The position numbers and the translations under genes were made by a program. A stretch of 33,703 bases of DNA from Xanthobacteraceae bacterium (GTDB lineage Bacteria; Pseudomonadota; Alphaproteobacteria; Rhizobiales; Xanthobacteraceae): contig JASHOR010000122.1 of the NCBI GenBank assembly GCA_030041005.1, forward strand, positions 1-33,703. Direction: 5' to 3'. The notes below the pieces were generated by a model, which was not told where the DNA came from, made no database searches, and worked only from the letters and a program-made list of their open reading frames with translations. This document shows, one piece after another, positions 17,289 through 25,554 of this stretch; position 1 is the first letter of the stretch, and each line of letters begins with the position of its first letter.

Positions 17289-18377
17289 ATGAAATTCGGC
17301 TATTTCACACTGAGCGACAACCGCTACCCCAACAATCCGCGCTCGCCCGAGCAATTCCTGCTGGAGATACGGGACCAGGCCGTGTTGGCCGAGAAGCTCG
17401 GGCTCAATTCGGTCTGGATCGGCGAGCATCACTTCAACCGTCGCGGCTGCGTATCGGTGCCCGCGGTCGTGCTGGCCAATGTGGCCGCTGCCACGACACG
17501 CCTGCGGCTGGGACCGGCCGTCGTCGTGCTGCCGATCCACCACCCGATCCACGTCGCGGAGGAATGGGCGACGCTTGACCAACTGTCCGGTGGCCGCGTC
17601 GATTTCGCCGCAGGACGCGGCTACGATCGTCACGAGTTCACGCCGTTCAATGCCGATTTCCAATCCTCCGCTGAACAGTTCAGCGAAGGCATCGAACTGT
17701 TGATGCGCTGCTGGACCGAAACCCAGCCGTTCGACTTCAAGGGGCGGTTCTACGATTTCGAGGACGTCGAGGTCTTCCCCAAGCCGATGCAGAAGAACTT
17801 CAGGCCGTACATGGGCTCGTTCTCACGCTTCTCGATGGAGCTGGCCGCGAAGTGGAACTGGAACCTGCTGCTGGCGCCGTTCGCGGCCACCATCCTGTTC
17901 GGCAGCCTAGCCAATGCGGTGACCGCCTATCGCGAAATCTGCGAGAGGACGGAAAAGCCGGCGCAGAAGATCAAGTGCAGCTACTTCGTCCACATCGGCG
18001 AGGGCGAGGACGAGCGCCAGCAGGCGCTGGAGCGGATGGTCGGCTACATTACCATGGCGGGTTTGCGCAAGACGATGAGCCAGGGCGGCACGGGCGCGCT
18101 GCCGCCAACCATGGGGTACTTCAAGAAGATCGGCGAGCGGCTCAATGACGCCAAAGCTTCCGACTTCGACGACAGCTCGCTGCTTTACGGCTCGCCCCAA
18201 CAGATCATTGACACCTTGAAGCGGGTCGAGGCGATCGGCATCGACGAGGTCATCCTCTACTTCAACTTCGGCAACCGCCCCGACGCCTATGTGCGCGAGC
18301 AGATGCACCGCTTCATGAACGACATCGCGCCCGCCTTCGGCGGCGCCAGCCTCGAGACGGCCGCAGCGGCTGGGTAG
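17289..18377 (+). CDS. LLM-class (luciferase-like) flavin-dependent monooxygenase
   Basis: A 362-residue bacterial-luciferase-family enzyme, expected to use reduced FMN and oxygen on an unknown organic substrate. The text MKFGYFTLSDNRYPNNPRSP, GLNSVWIGEHHFNRRGCVSVP, LRLGPAVVVLPIHHPIHVAE and DQLSGGRVDFAAGRGYDRHEF is typical of the barrel core with flavin-contact loops. The C-terminal SLLYGSPQQIIDTLKRVEAIGIDE is the usual gate segment, split here for length. AAAGGAG (17270-17276) lies 12 bases before the ATG; upstream in-frame starts lack support. It stands alone on its strand between two minus-strand units. A reductase partner is not nearby. Confidence 0.83.
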   Translation: MKFGYFTLSDNRYPNNPRSPEQFLLEIRDQAVLAEKLGLNSVWIGEHHFNRRGCVSVPAVVLANVAAATTRLRLGPAVVVLPIHHPIHVAEEWATLDQLSGGRVDFAAGRGYDRHEFTPFNADFQSSAEQFSEGIELLMRCWTETQPFDFKGRFYDFEDVEVFPKPMQKNFRPYMGSFSRFSMELAAKWNWNLLLAPFAATILFGSLANAVTAYREICERTEKPAQKIKCSYFVHIGEGEDERQQALERMVGYITMAGLRKTMSQGGTGALPPTMGYFKKIGERLNDAKASDFDDSSLLYGSPQQIIDTLKRVEAIGIDEVILYFNFGNRPDAYVREQMHRFMNDIAPAFGGASLETAAAAG

Positions 18378-18404
18378 CCGAGCGCCCGATCTGGCCGTGC
18401 TCGG
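18378..18404 (+). terminator. Hairpin directly after the monooxygenase stop
   Basis: The inverted pair ccgagc (18378-18383) and gctcgg (18399-18404) begins at the base after the TAG. There is no T-run, so this is a possible 3'-end structure only. The remaining 126 bases to the agmatinase stop (convergent) hold nothing else that I recognise. Confidence 0.3.
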
Positions 18405-18530
18405 AGCGAGAAATGGAGTGAGAGTCGTCGGGCGTATCTCGGTCGTCGAGGCCATTCGGGGACCCGCAACCCGGATGAAACGAACCCGACGTTAGGCTAT
18501 GGCGCCGGGGATCCAATCGGTGAACTGCTT

Positions 18531-19427
18531 TCAACTCTTCGCAATGTCCAACAAGCAAAGATATTCCCAGACCATTGTTGCGCCCGCGAGCGCAGTGATC
18601 TCGGCGACGTCATAGGCTGGGCAGACTTCTACAAGGTCCATGCCGACGAAGTGCAGTCCGCCCAGCCGCCGCATGATCGCCTGGGCCTGCCAACTGGCGA
18701 GGCCGCCAACTTCCGGCGTACCGGTGCCCGGCGCAAAAGCGGGATCGAGGACGTCGATGTCGAAGCTGAAATAGACAGGCCCTTCCCCGATCACCTGACG
18801 AATTTTCCCGGCAATTCCGGCGGATCCCTGTTCGTGCACATCTTGCGCCGTTATGATCGTAACGCCCTGTTCGCGTGTCCAATCATAGACCGCGCGCTCA
18901 ACTGGAGAACGGATTCCGATTTGAATCATCCGCCGAGGCTCGACGAGCCCTTGCGTGATCGCACGGTAAAAAACCGAGCCGTGGGCATAACTCTGGCCGA
19001 AATTTTCCGGCCAGGTATCGACATGAGCGTCGAAATGGATGAGCGCAGTCGGACCGGTTCGTTTGGCTAATGCACGAAGCAACGGCAGCGTGATTCCATG
19101 CTCGCCGCCAAGCGCGACGAGATGCTTGATCGGCGCGGCCTGCTTCTCGATTGCCGCCAAGCTTCCCGCGATATCGCCGAGCGCAATGGCAAAGTCGCCG
19201 ATGTCGGCCAAGGGCAACCTGGCCGCGCTGACCCAGTGAACCGGATGGTCGCCGTCGACCAGCATCCGGCTGGCTTGCCGTATCGCCGGCGGCCCAGAGC
19301 GGGCACCGGCCCGATTCGTTGTACCAACGTCGAAGGGAATTCCGGCGACGCAAATCGGCGAATCCGGATCATCGTCGGCGAGACCGAGGAATGTGGGCCG
19401 CACCGCAAAGGTCGGGACCGTCGTCAT
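18531..19427 (-). CDS. speB: Agmatinase (ureohydrolase family)
   Basis: A dimanganese ureohydrolase of 298 residues, predicted to convert agmatine to putrescine and urea. Metal ligands are present: GGEHG (His110), DAHVDTW (Asp133, His135, Asp137) and SFDIDVLDP (Asp223, Asp225). ASWQAQAIMRRLGGLHFVG and the end EYLC also fit. The start is the ATG of MTTVPTFAVR, which overlaps the stop of the arginine decarboxylase gene by four bases (ATGA). That coupling makes agmatine the likely substrate, although guanidinobutyrase or similar activity cannot be excluded by sequence. Together the two genes give the route arginine, agmatine, putrescine. Confidence 0.86.
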   Translation of the reverse strand: MTTVPTFAVRPTFLGLADDDPDSPICVAGIPFDVGTTNRAGARSGPPAIRQASRMLVDGDHPVHWVSAARLPLADIGDFAIALGDIAGSLAAIEKQAAPIKHLVALGGEHGITLPLLRALAKRTGPTALIHFDAHVDTWPENFGQSYAHGSVFYRAITQGLVEPRRMIQIGIRSPVERAVYDWTREQGVTIITAQDVHEQGSAGIAGKIRQVIGEGPVYFSFDIDVLDPAFAPGTGTPEVGGLASWQAQAIMRRLGGLHFVGMDLVEVCPAYDVAEITALAGATMVWEYLCLLDIAKS

Positions 19428-19996
19428 TGCTGCTCTGGAGTCGATGGCGTGAACAGAAACACAGCGGCGGCTACGACGCACGTCCAATCGCCGCGCGGCG
19501 CTCCCTGCGCTGCGGCGACAATTGAGTCGGTACCGACCATGAGATGGCTCATCTCGTACACTCGTTTGCGCTCGTCCCAGGCAGCATCCGGGTTGAACTC
19601 GATACCGAGCGTTGATGCGAGCATGGTCGCTGCAAGGTCTTCGACGTGTTCCGTAGTTTCCGCTTCCGACATGCCGAACGCATGGTGCTCGGAGATATAG
19701 CCATAATGCGCAGGATCCGTGGGTCGAGCCAGCCCTATTCCAGCGGCGATGCAGCGCCCGAATTCATTGGTCTCGGTACGCGCCATGACGCAAAATGTAA
19801 TTTCGCCCGGACTGAGCGCCGCAACTCCGACGCTGCGTGGAACGAGTTCACATTGCGGCGACAGGATCGAGGACACCAAAACCAGATTCTGCTGTTCTAT
19901 ATCGGCGTCACGAAGCGCATATTCGAACGCCGAAAGCTGTTGCCGGTGTATGCCAATGCCGCGGGTCAGAAATACGCGCTTGGGATGTGGGAACAT
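19424..19996 (-). CDS. Pyruvoyl-dependent arginine decarboxylase
   Basis: A 190-residue PvlArgDC, which makes agmatine from arginine. It is made as a proenzyme that cleaves itself at a Ser-Ser bond to give the pyruvoyl group; here the pair is Ser42-Ser43 in LVLVSSILSP. Other family text includes RVFLTRGIGIHRQQLSAFE, CVMARTETNE and YGYISEHHAFG (catalytic Glu region) and VEDLAATML. I chose the ATG giving MFPHPKRVFL, with GAGGAG 12 bases upstream; an open frame extends further but reads as spacer. Best known in archaea and Chlamydia, it is less usual in Alphaproteobacteria. It overlaps the agmatinase gene. Confidence 0.88.
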   Translation of the reverse strand: MFPHPKRVFLTRGIGIHRQQLSAFEYALRDADIEQQNLVLVSSILSPQCELVPRSVGVAALSPGEITFCVMARTETNEFGRCIAAGIGLARPTDPAHYGYISEHHAFGMSEAETTEHVEDLAATMLASTLGIEFNPDAAWDERKRVYEMSHLMVGTDSIVAAAQGAPRGDWTCVVAAAVFLFTPSTPEQQ

Positions 19997-20072
19997 CGGT
20001 TCGTCCGTCTCCTCGCAGAGTGAATTAGGCAGTAAACTCTCTCGATGTGTCACCCCGATGATAATTTTCGAC

Positions 20073-20165
20073 TTACTGCGGCCCGGAACGTGGGATTGAG
20101 CAACCGCAACGAAGCGAACGACGAGTCGCAGCGCGCTTGCGGCGGCTCTCGATCTGTGCCTGCAT
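20073..20165 (-). CDS. Possible Arg-rich leader peptide of the arginine decarboxylase operon
   Basis: A 30-codon frame (ATG at 20165, TAA at 20073-20075) lies 77 bases upstream of the decarboxylase start. It has a well-spaced ribosome site, GAGGAAAACGG before the ATG (GAGG at 20173-20176). Seven of 30 codons are Arg, clustered at residues 8, 9, 11, 15, 16 and 19. The DNA across those codons can pair as ccgcaa (20104-20109) with ttgcgg (20137-20142). A perfect TTGACA lies at 20198-20193 on this strand, without a good -10. An arginine-sensing attenuation leader is possible; a chance frame in GC-rich DNA is also possible. Confidence 0.33.
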   Translation of the reverse strand: MQAQIESRRKRAATRRSLRCGCSIPRSGPQ

Positions 20166-20218
20166 CCGTTTTCCTCGATCAGCAAAAAGAACTGTCAATC
20201 GCGGAGCCACCCTGGCTG

Positions 20219-21856
20219 CTACGCTCCCTCCATCACCGGCAATATTAGGGCCGACGGATATTGAGCCGAGTGATAGATTGTATCAGCCCCGATCTTGTTC
20301 GGCGTGTAATAGTGCGTCCACAGCACGTCGGTAACCGCGGAATCGCCGTTGGCGATTTCCAGCCGCACGCTGTTGCCGGCCTTGAAGCGGTGCGCCATCG
20401 GTTCGATGCTGATGTCAAAGCGGTGGATTTTTCCGGGCTCGATCGGCTCAGGGCTGGTGTGCGTGTGGTAGGGCTCCATCTCCGTCGATCTTTGCGGATC
20501 GAGCGCGCGATGCGAGGCGCGCAGCCACCCTTTGGTGATCCAGTACGAGGCCGGGTTGAGCCCCTTGGCGCGGTCTTCGGGCGATTGCGGCATCTGTTCC
20601 GACAATTTGACAAAGAAATCCATGTCGGGCCGGGTCGACCCGGCGTGCAGAGTGAGCTTGATCGGACCGGCGATTTCCAGGTCGCGCTGTAGCGGCGCGG
20701 TGGTGAAGGTGAGCACGCGGCGCGCCGGATCGGGCTGGCTGTTCGGACCGAAGCCGACGACGCCCAGCATCCAGCCCGGATCGGGATAGCGGTAGGTGGT
20801 TGCCTCTTCGCCTGAAGGCGACTCGCGCGAGAGCGTGCCGTCATTGAGCGAACTGACGCTGCCGGATTTTGCCGCGCTCAAATGCCACGCGAGGTAGCGC
20901 ACGCCGGGCGGCGGCCACGATTCGGCGGTGCGCATCGCGTCGGCGCCGCGCACGAAATATTCGACCGGCGGGCGTCTCGCATAATCGGTGTCCCGGCCCT
21001 TGAGGTAATGGTCGTAGAACGGCAGTAGAAGCTTTTGGTGCAGTTCGACGCTGTTGAACTCACGATTCGCGGCGAAGGCGTTGACCGGGCCGACCATCTT
21101 CAGTTTTTTCGGCCCCCTGGCGCGGCGAAAGCCGTCGATATTGCCGCGGGTGTGCAGGTCGACCTTGCCCCAGACCCCGATCGAATAGAGCGGCACCTCG
21201 ATCTCGTGCAGGCGCTCGGCGGCGCAGCGCTCCCGCCAGAAATCGTCATAGGTCGGATGTTCGGCAATGCGCAGGTTCAGGTCGTAGGGCTGCTCGCGCG
21301 GATGCTCGCCGTTCGCCGGATTGCGATTGATGATCCGGTTCTGATTCCACCAATAGCTGCCGAAGAAGTCCCCCAGAATGCCGCCCTGATAGATCGAGGC
21401 GCGGTAGAGGTCGTTGAGCCCGTCGAAGGCGGCGATGCAGGCGAGCGCCGGCGGTTTCTGAATCGCCATCCACCATTGCGACATGCAGAAATACGACTGG
21501 CCGATGCCGCCGACCCTGCCGTTCGACCACGGCTGCCGGCCGAGCCACTCGATGACGTCATAGAGGTCTTTCTGCTCGTTGCGGTCGAGCAGGCGGAATT
21601 CACCGCCCGACTTGCCGCAGCCGCGCACGTCCATATGCGCATAGACGTAGCCGTGTTTCTGATAGAAATCGATCGGGCCGGTTTCGCGCCAGAGAAACTG
21701 TGGGCCCGCCGGCAGCGTATTGTTGTCGTAGCGATACGGCGAAGGCGCCAGCAGAGCCGGGAATTTCCCTTCACCCTCCGGCATGTAGAGCGCCACCGCG
21801 ATCTCCACGCCGTCGTGCACGCGGATTTTGACTTCGCGCGGCTTACCGTCTGTCAT
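20219..21856 (-). CDS. CocE/NonD-type (X-Pro dipeptidyl-peptidase S15) hydrolase with atypical catalytic His region
   Basis: A 545-residue hydrolase of the cocaine-esterase family. The N-terminal S15 alpha/beta domain has MDVRGCGKSGGEFRLLD and the nucleophile elbow GIGQSYF (Ser121); Asp233 sits in GKVDLHTRGN. The C-terminal jelly-roll domain (about 340-545) reads PDMDFFVKLSEQ and ends HSAQYPSALILPV. Where relatives have GPWxH with the catalytic His, this protein has GPVNA (256-260). It may use another residue or be inactive. A good AAGGAG site precedes the start. It is on the same strand as the arginine operon (207 to 222 bp gap) and divergent from the cupin at 22153. Substrate unknown. Confidence 0.78.
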   Translation of the reverse strand: MTDGKPREVKIRVHDGVEIAVALYMPEGEGKFPALLAPSPYRYDNNTLPAGPQFLWRETGPIDFYQKHGYVYAHMDVRGCGKSGGEFRLLDRNEQKDLYDVIEWLGRQPWSNGRVGGIGQSYFCMSQWWMAIQKPPALACIAAFDGLNDLYRASIYQGGILGDFFGSYWWNQNRIINRNPANGEHPREQPYDLNLRIAEHPTYDDFWRERCAAERLHEIEVPLYSIGVWGKVDLHTRGNIDGFRRARGPKKLKMVGPVNAFAANREFNSVELHQKLLLPFYDHYLKGRDTDYARRPPVEYFVRGADAMRTAESWPPPGVRYLAWHLSAAKSGSVSSLNDGTLSRESPSGEEATTYRYPDPGWMLGVVGFGPNSQPDPARRVLTFTTAPLQRDLEIAGPIKLTLHAGSTRPDMDFFVKLSEQMPQSPEDRAKGLNPASYWITKGWLRASHRALDPQRSTEMEPYHTHTSPEPIEPGKIHRFDISIEPMAHRFKAGNSVRLEIANGDSAVTDVLWTHYYTPNKIGADTIYHSAQYPSALILPVMEGA

Positions 21857-22068
21857 GCTACTGCTCCTTGCACCCGCGCCGATGAGCGCACGGGGTGCGA
21901 AGGATTAGCATAGTGCGCCGCCCGCCCACAGGCGCCAGCAGAGGCCAACAGCCAAGGGCGGCCCATTCGCCGGCCGACGTTCTACCGCGCCAATTCGCCG
22001 CTCTAGGTTCATGTGCAGTGCAGCCAAAAACATATAGGATCTCTTCGCAGGACGGGCACAGGTCGCGT

Positions 22069-22131
22069 TTGAGCCAGCGCACGGGTCGGTGCTAGAATAA
22101 GATTTTCTGGAGTTCGCCCAGGGCTCTGGGC
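22069..22131 (+). promoter_or_regulatory. Candidate promoter and leader hairpin of the cupin operon
   Basis: TTGAGC (22069-22074) and TAGAAT (22093-22098) are spaced by 18 bases, a sigma70-like arrangement giving a start near 22105. In the resulting leader a 6-bp hairpin with a four-base loop (gcccag 22116-22121, ctgggc 22126-22131) lies just before the GGAGGCAGG ribosome site. The rest of the 296-bp spacer back to the CocE-like gene shows no gene. Confidence 0.4.
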
Positions 22132-22152
22132 ATCGGCGGAGGCAGGAAAGCA

Positions 22153-22662
22153 ATGTCGGACAAGCCCAATTACCGGGTCAACAGGAACGACGTTAAGATG
22201 ACCGAGCGCGTCGCCATGGCGGCGGTCGGCAATTCGGTAATCCGCGCGCAGAAGGTCCACGGCACCGACACGAGCATCATGTTTGCCGAACGCGCGTCGG
22301 GCTATCACACCAGGCCGCACATGCACGATTGCGAGCAGATGAACTATATCGTCTCCGGCGAAATGTATTTCTTCGTCGACGGCCGCGGCTATCGCTGCAG
22401 ACCCGGCGACGTCATGCGCATCCCCCGCAACAAGGTGCACTGGGCCTGGAACCGGGGCAAAGAGACAGCGACGATAATTGAATCGCATTCGCCGCCATTG
22501 CGCGACCGCGGGGGCGATGCCTATCCGTTGCTCGGCCCGGACGACGATCCGGCCAAGGTCCAGCACATGCAGAATATCCTGGTCAAAATGGATCAGGCTG
22601 AGGTCAACGCGATCGAGGCGCGCGCCCTCGCCGAAGAGGAAGGCCAGGAGGCGGCGGAATAG
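22153..22662 (+). CDS. Cupin-domain protein of the third catabolic module
   Basis: A 169-residue single-cupin protein. The motifs are YHTRPHMHDCEQMNYIVSGE (about 51-70, with His, His and Glu ligands) and the second, RPGDVMRIPRNKVHWAWNRG (about 82-101). The C-terminal tail is Glu/Ala-rich. Metal binding is likely; the reaction is not known. A GGAGGCAGG ribosome site precedes the ATG. It is followed after 17 bases by a Bug-family binding protein gene and then a dienelactone-hydrolase-like gene, which form a tight operon. The text differs from the two cupins at 13683 and 14442, so this is not a recent duplicate. Confidence 0.76.
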   Translation: MSDKPNYRVNRNDVKMTERVAMAAVGNSVIRAQKVHGTDTSIMFAERASGYHTRPHMHDCEQMNYIVSGEMYFFVDGRGYRCRPGDVMRIPRNKVHWAWNRGKETATIIESHSPPLRDRGGDAYPLLGPDDDPAKVQHMQNILVKMDQAEVNAIEARALAEEEGQEAAE

Positions 22663-22679
22663 CTCCGTCGGCACGGCCT

Positions 22680-23714
22680 ATGGCGATGCGAGTCCGGCTC
22701 ATTGGCAGGCTCGCCGCCGCAATTGCGGCTATCGGCGTTGCGCTCTCTACGCCGGCCACCCGGACCGTTGCGAAGGACTTCTATCGGGGCAAGACGCTGG
22801 ATATCGTCGTCGCGTCGGGTGTCGGCGGCAGCTACGATTCCATGAGCCGGCTGATCGCGCGCCATATCGGCGATCACCTGCCTGGCGATCCGATCGTGAT
22901 CGCCAAAAACATGCCGGGCGCTGGCGGCATCCTCGCCGCCAATCAGCTTTACAACATCGCGCCCCGCGACGGCACCGTGATCGGCATGCTCGACCAATCG
23001 ATCTATCAGGACCAATTATTCAAAGTGGCGGAGCTGAAGGCCGATCTCACCAAAATGAACTGGATAGGCCGCATCATCAGCAACAACGCCGTGCTGGTCG
23101 CTTGGCATACCGTTGCGGTAAAAAGGATCGATGACGTCTATACCAAGCCGCTGATTGTCGCCTCGACCGGCAGCGCTTCGCGGTTGCGGTGGACGATGCT
23201 GAAGCAACTGCTTGGGCTGAAGTTCAAGCTTGTCGTCGGCTACAAGGGAAGCGGCGCGGCAGGGGTTGCGATGGAGCGCGGCGAAGTTCAAGCGCTCAGC
23301 ATGCCGTGGACGGTGTTTCGCGTGATGCACGCCGATTTGCTGCGCAACAAGAAAGTGAACGTGCTGTTACAGACTGGGCTCGAAAAAGCGTCCGATCTGC
23401 CGAACGTGCCGCGGCTCGTTGACCTTGCCCGCACCGAGGAGCAACGGCAGATTCTGGAATTATTCTCGCTATCTGGAAAAATCGGCCGTTCCCTGGTGGC
23501 GCCGCCCGGGCTGCCGCCGCAACGCATTACGCAATTGCGATCGGCTTTCGAGGCGACCCTCAAGGATCCCGCCTTTCTGGCCGACGCCGCACGCATGCGC
23601 GTCGCGCTCTCGCCGCTATCGGGAGAGAAGCTTCAGGCCATAATCGAAAAGTCATTCGATTATTCGCCGGCAATTATCGCCAAGGCCAAATCCCTGGTAC
23701 CAGACGTGGAATAG
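22680..23714 (+). CDS. Bug-family (TctC-like) periplasmic solute-binding protein
   Basis: A 344-residue periplasmic binding protein. The first 31 residues form a signal peptide (basic start, Ala/Ile-rich core). The mature part reads FYRGKTLDIVVASGVGGSYD, DPIVIAKNMPGAGGILAANQLY and PPGLPPQRITQLRSAFE, given here as separate blocks, which fits the divergent Bug subgroup common in Bradyrhizobium. It is 17 bases after the cupin gene and five bases before the dienelactone-hydrolase-like gene, so it probably delivers the substrate of those enzymes. As with the protein at 5015, no TctA or TctB genes are near. The ligand is unknown. Confidence 0.82.
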   Translation: MAMRVRLIGRLAAAIAAIGVALSTPATRTVAKDFYRGKTLDIVVASGVGGSYDSMSRLIARHIGDHLPGDPIVIAKNMPGAGGILAANQLYNIAPRDGTVIGMLDQSIYQDQLFKVAELKADLTKMNWIGRIISNNAVLVAWHTVAVKRIDDVYTKPLIVASTGSASRLRWTMLKQLLGLKFKLVVGYKGSGAAGVAMERGEVQALSMPWTVFRVMHADLLRNKKVNVLLQTGLEKASDLPNVPRLVDLARTEEQRQILELFSLSGKIGRSLVAPPGLPPQRITQLRSAFEATLKDPAFLADAARMRVALSPLSGEKLQAIIEKSFDYSPAIIAKAKSLVPDVE

Positions 23715-23719
23715 GACCG

Positions 23720-24478
23720 ATGCAGGAAGCCAGCTTCGAAGGCGAAACGATCACCTTGAACGTCTTGGGCCGGTCGATGGACGTGCACATCGCCGCACCC
23801 ACCGGCCGCGGACCGCACCCGGCCGTGCTCTTGATGTTCCACCGCGGGGGGCTCGACGCCTGCACGGCCCATTACTTCAAGGAATTCCCGAAGGCCGGAT
23901 ACCTGACGATCGTGCCGAACTTTTATCATCACTGTCCTAAGGATGTACCGCTGCACGATTGCAAGAAATTCCTCAAGGACAGCGAGGTCGTCGCCGAAAT
24001 CGCCGCATCGGCCGATTATGCGCTGTCCCGCCCGGACCTCGATCGCAGTCGCTTCTTTATCGCCGGTCACTGCATGGGCGGCCGGCTGTCGTTTCTCGGT
24101 GCCGCCACGAAACCGATTTTCACGGCGGCAATCGCGTATTACGGCGGCGGGATGATGAGCCGCTGGGGCGAGGGCATGCCGCCGCCGTTCGAGTTGATCA
24201 AGAATATCCGCTGTCCGGTTTACGGCTTTTTCGGCGATCTCGACACCAATCCGTCGCCTGCTGACGTCGACCGTTTCGAAACCGAGCTGAAGCGCTACGG
24301 CATTCCACATGTCTTCCATCGCTATCCCAAAGCCGGTCATGGTTTTCAAAATCCGGCGCGCGGCAAGGGGCGCAATGCAGACGAGATTGCAACCTCCGAC
24401 GCGGCCTGGGCGACCATGCTGGATTTGATGCGCGCATCGGCCGCGCCGCCGGACCGCCAGAGGGCGCAGGCCGGGTGA
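23720..24478 (+). CDS. Dienelactone hydrolase family protein
   Basis: A cytosolic alpha/beta hydrolase of 252 residues. It has the Cys nucleophile typical of dienelactone hydrolases in AGHCMGGR (Cys118), a candidate acid in FGDLDTNP (Asp173 or Asp175) and the His in KAGHGFQNP (His207). Classical members hydrolyse 4-carboxymethylenebut-2-en-4-olide in chlorocatechol breakdown; many homologues act on other lactones or esters. The usual Glu of the N-terminal loop is not obvious; the region reads MFHRGGLDACT. It starts five bases after the binding protein, so the three genes 22153-24478 are one operon. Substrate is not determined. Confidence 0.83.
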   Translation: MQEASFEGETITLNVLGRSMDVHIAAPTGRGPHPAVLLMFHRGGLDACTAHYFKEFPKAGYLTIVPNFYHHCPKDVPLHDCKKFLKDSEVVAEIAASADYALSRPDLDRSRFFIAGHCMGGRLSFLGAATKPIFTAAIAYYGGGMMSRWGEGMPPPFELIKNIRCPVYGFFGDLDTNPSPADVDRFETELKRYGIPHVFHRYPKAGHGFQNPARGKGRNADEIATSDAAWATMLDLMRASAAPPDRQRAQAG

Positions 24479-24540
24479 CCGCGGCGCCAGATCGACTTGG
24501 CCGCATGGACGGCTGCATGCGCCAACCCGGCGTGGCGGGC

Positions 24541-24813
24541 TTACGAACGAGAGGCCATAGGAAAGGAGAAGGGAACGCATTCGCCGGCAGCGACCGTGAA
24601 GTCTCCGACAGTTTTGAGGTTTTTCTCCTGGTCATGCAGCAAACGAAAGCCTGACGCTCCTGTTGCTGATGATGACGAGATAAGCTCGATCCCGTAGAGC
24701 TTGATCCGCGCGTCTGCGAGCGGGCCATTTGCCGGAGGCGAGTGAATGCGGCCGGCTCGCGGCGCCAATTCATCAACTTTATTGAACGATGGAATGGTTT
24801 GTTCTGAGTTCAC
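24541..24813 (-). CDS. Small hypothetical frame, doubtful
   Basis: A 90-residue frame from a GTG, in the 416-bp gap between the dienelactone-hydrolase-like gene and aqpS. No family is recognised. The text from about 35 on (ADARIKLYGIELISS, FTVAAGECVPFSFPM) looks protein-like, but no ribosome site precedes the GTG. It lies downstream of the ars operon on the same strand (82 bp after aqpS would be upstream in coordinates, so it would be co-directional). I see no RNA, repeat or other feature in 24479-24894. Confidence 0.25.
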   Translation of the reverse strand: MNSEQTIPSFNKVDELAPRAGRIHSPPANGPLADARIKLYGIELISSSSATGASGFRLLHDQEKNLKTVGDFTVAAGECVPFSFPMASRS

Positions 24814-24894
24814 GCTCTTATCGCATCCGGTGCGCGCCCACCATTTTCGTCCGCGACAATCGCGTGCGGTTGGAGCCTGCTACCCGGGAGCAAC

Positions 24895-25554
24895 TCACTT
24901 CAGAAATAGCCAACGCGTCAGTGCGGTGGCAGCGATGGCGCCGACCAACTGAGCGGCGATAAAAGCAGGCACGCCGGTTGGGGCAATGCCGGCATACGTA
25001 TTTGAAAGAGCGCGGGCCATGGTCACCGCAGGATTGGCGAACGATGTTGACGACGTGAACCAATAAGCCGCCGTGATGTACAGTCCGACCGCGTAAGGCA
25101 TGGCGTCAGCAGCCCCCGCGAGACAGCCGAAGATCGTCAGCAGCAAGCCGAAGGTGGCGATGAACTCGGCAAACGACTGGCCCATGCCGGTACGGACATG
25201 AAGCGAGAGTTGCCACAGCGGCAGGTCGAACATCAGATGCGCCGCCCAGACGCCGGCAATGCCGCCAATAATCTGCGCGCCGACGTATGCCGCCGCCTCG
25301 TGCCAGGGCAGGCTGCGGCGGAGCGCAAAGGCGAAGCTGACGGCCGGGTTGAAATGCGCACCGGAGACCGGACTGAAAACCAGGATGAGGACGGCGAGGA
25401 TGGCGCCGGTCGGCAAGGTGTTGCAGAGAAGCGCCAGCGCTGCATTCCCGCCGGAGAGCTTCGCCGCCATGATGCCCGAGCCGATGACGGCCGCCAGCAA
25501 GAAAGCGGTCCCCAAACCTTCGGCGACGACGCGCTGAGCGAATGTCGACTTCAC
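24895..25554 (-). CDS. aqpS: Aquaglyceroporin of the arsenite-conducting AqpS type
   Basis: A six-span MIP-family channel of 219 residues, predicted to let arsenite out of the cell down its gradient. The two NPA boxes are present: HFNPAVSF (69-71) and FANPAVTM (174-176). The residue after the second NPA is Val177, where water channels and GlpF have the selectivity-filter Arg; rhizobial AqpS proteins share such a change. The start is GTG (VKSTFAQRVV), overlapping the arsC stop by four bases (GTGA). Being inside an ars operon with no ArsB or Acr3 gene fits the Sinorhizobium model in which ArsC makes arsenite and the channel releases it. Confidence 0.87.
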   Translation of the reverse strand: MKSTFAQRVVAEGLGTAFLLAAVIGSGIMAAKLSGGNAALALLCNTLPTGAILAVLILVFSPVSGAHFNPAVSFAFALRRSLPWHEAAAYVGAQIIGGIAGVWAAHLMFDLPLWQLSLHVRTGMGQSFAEFIATFGLLLTIFGCLAGAADAMPYAVGLYITAAYWFTSSTSFANPAVTMARALSNTYAGIAPTGVPAFIAAQLVGAIAATALTRWLFLK

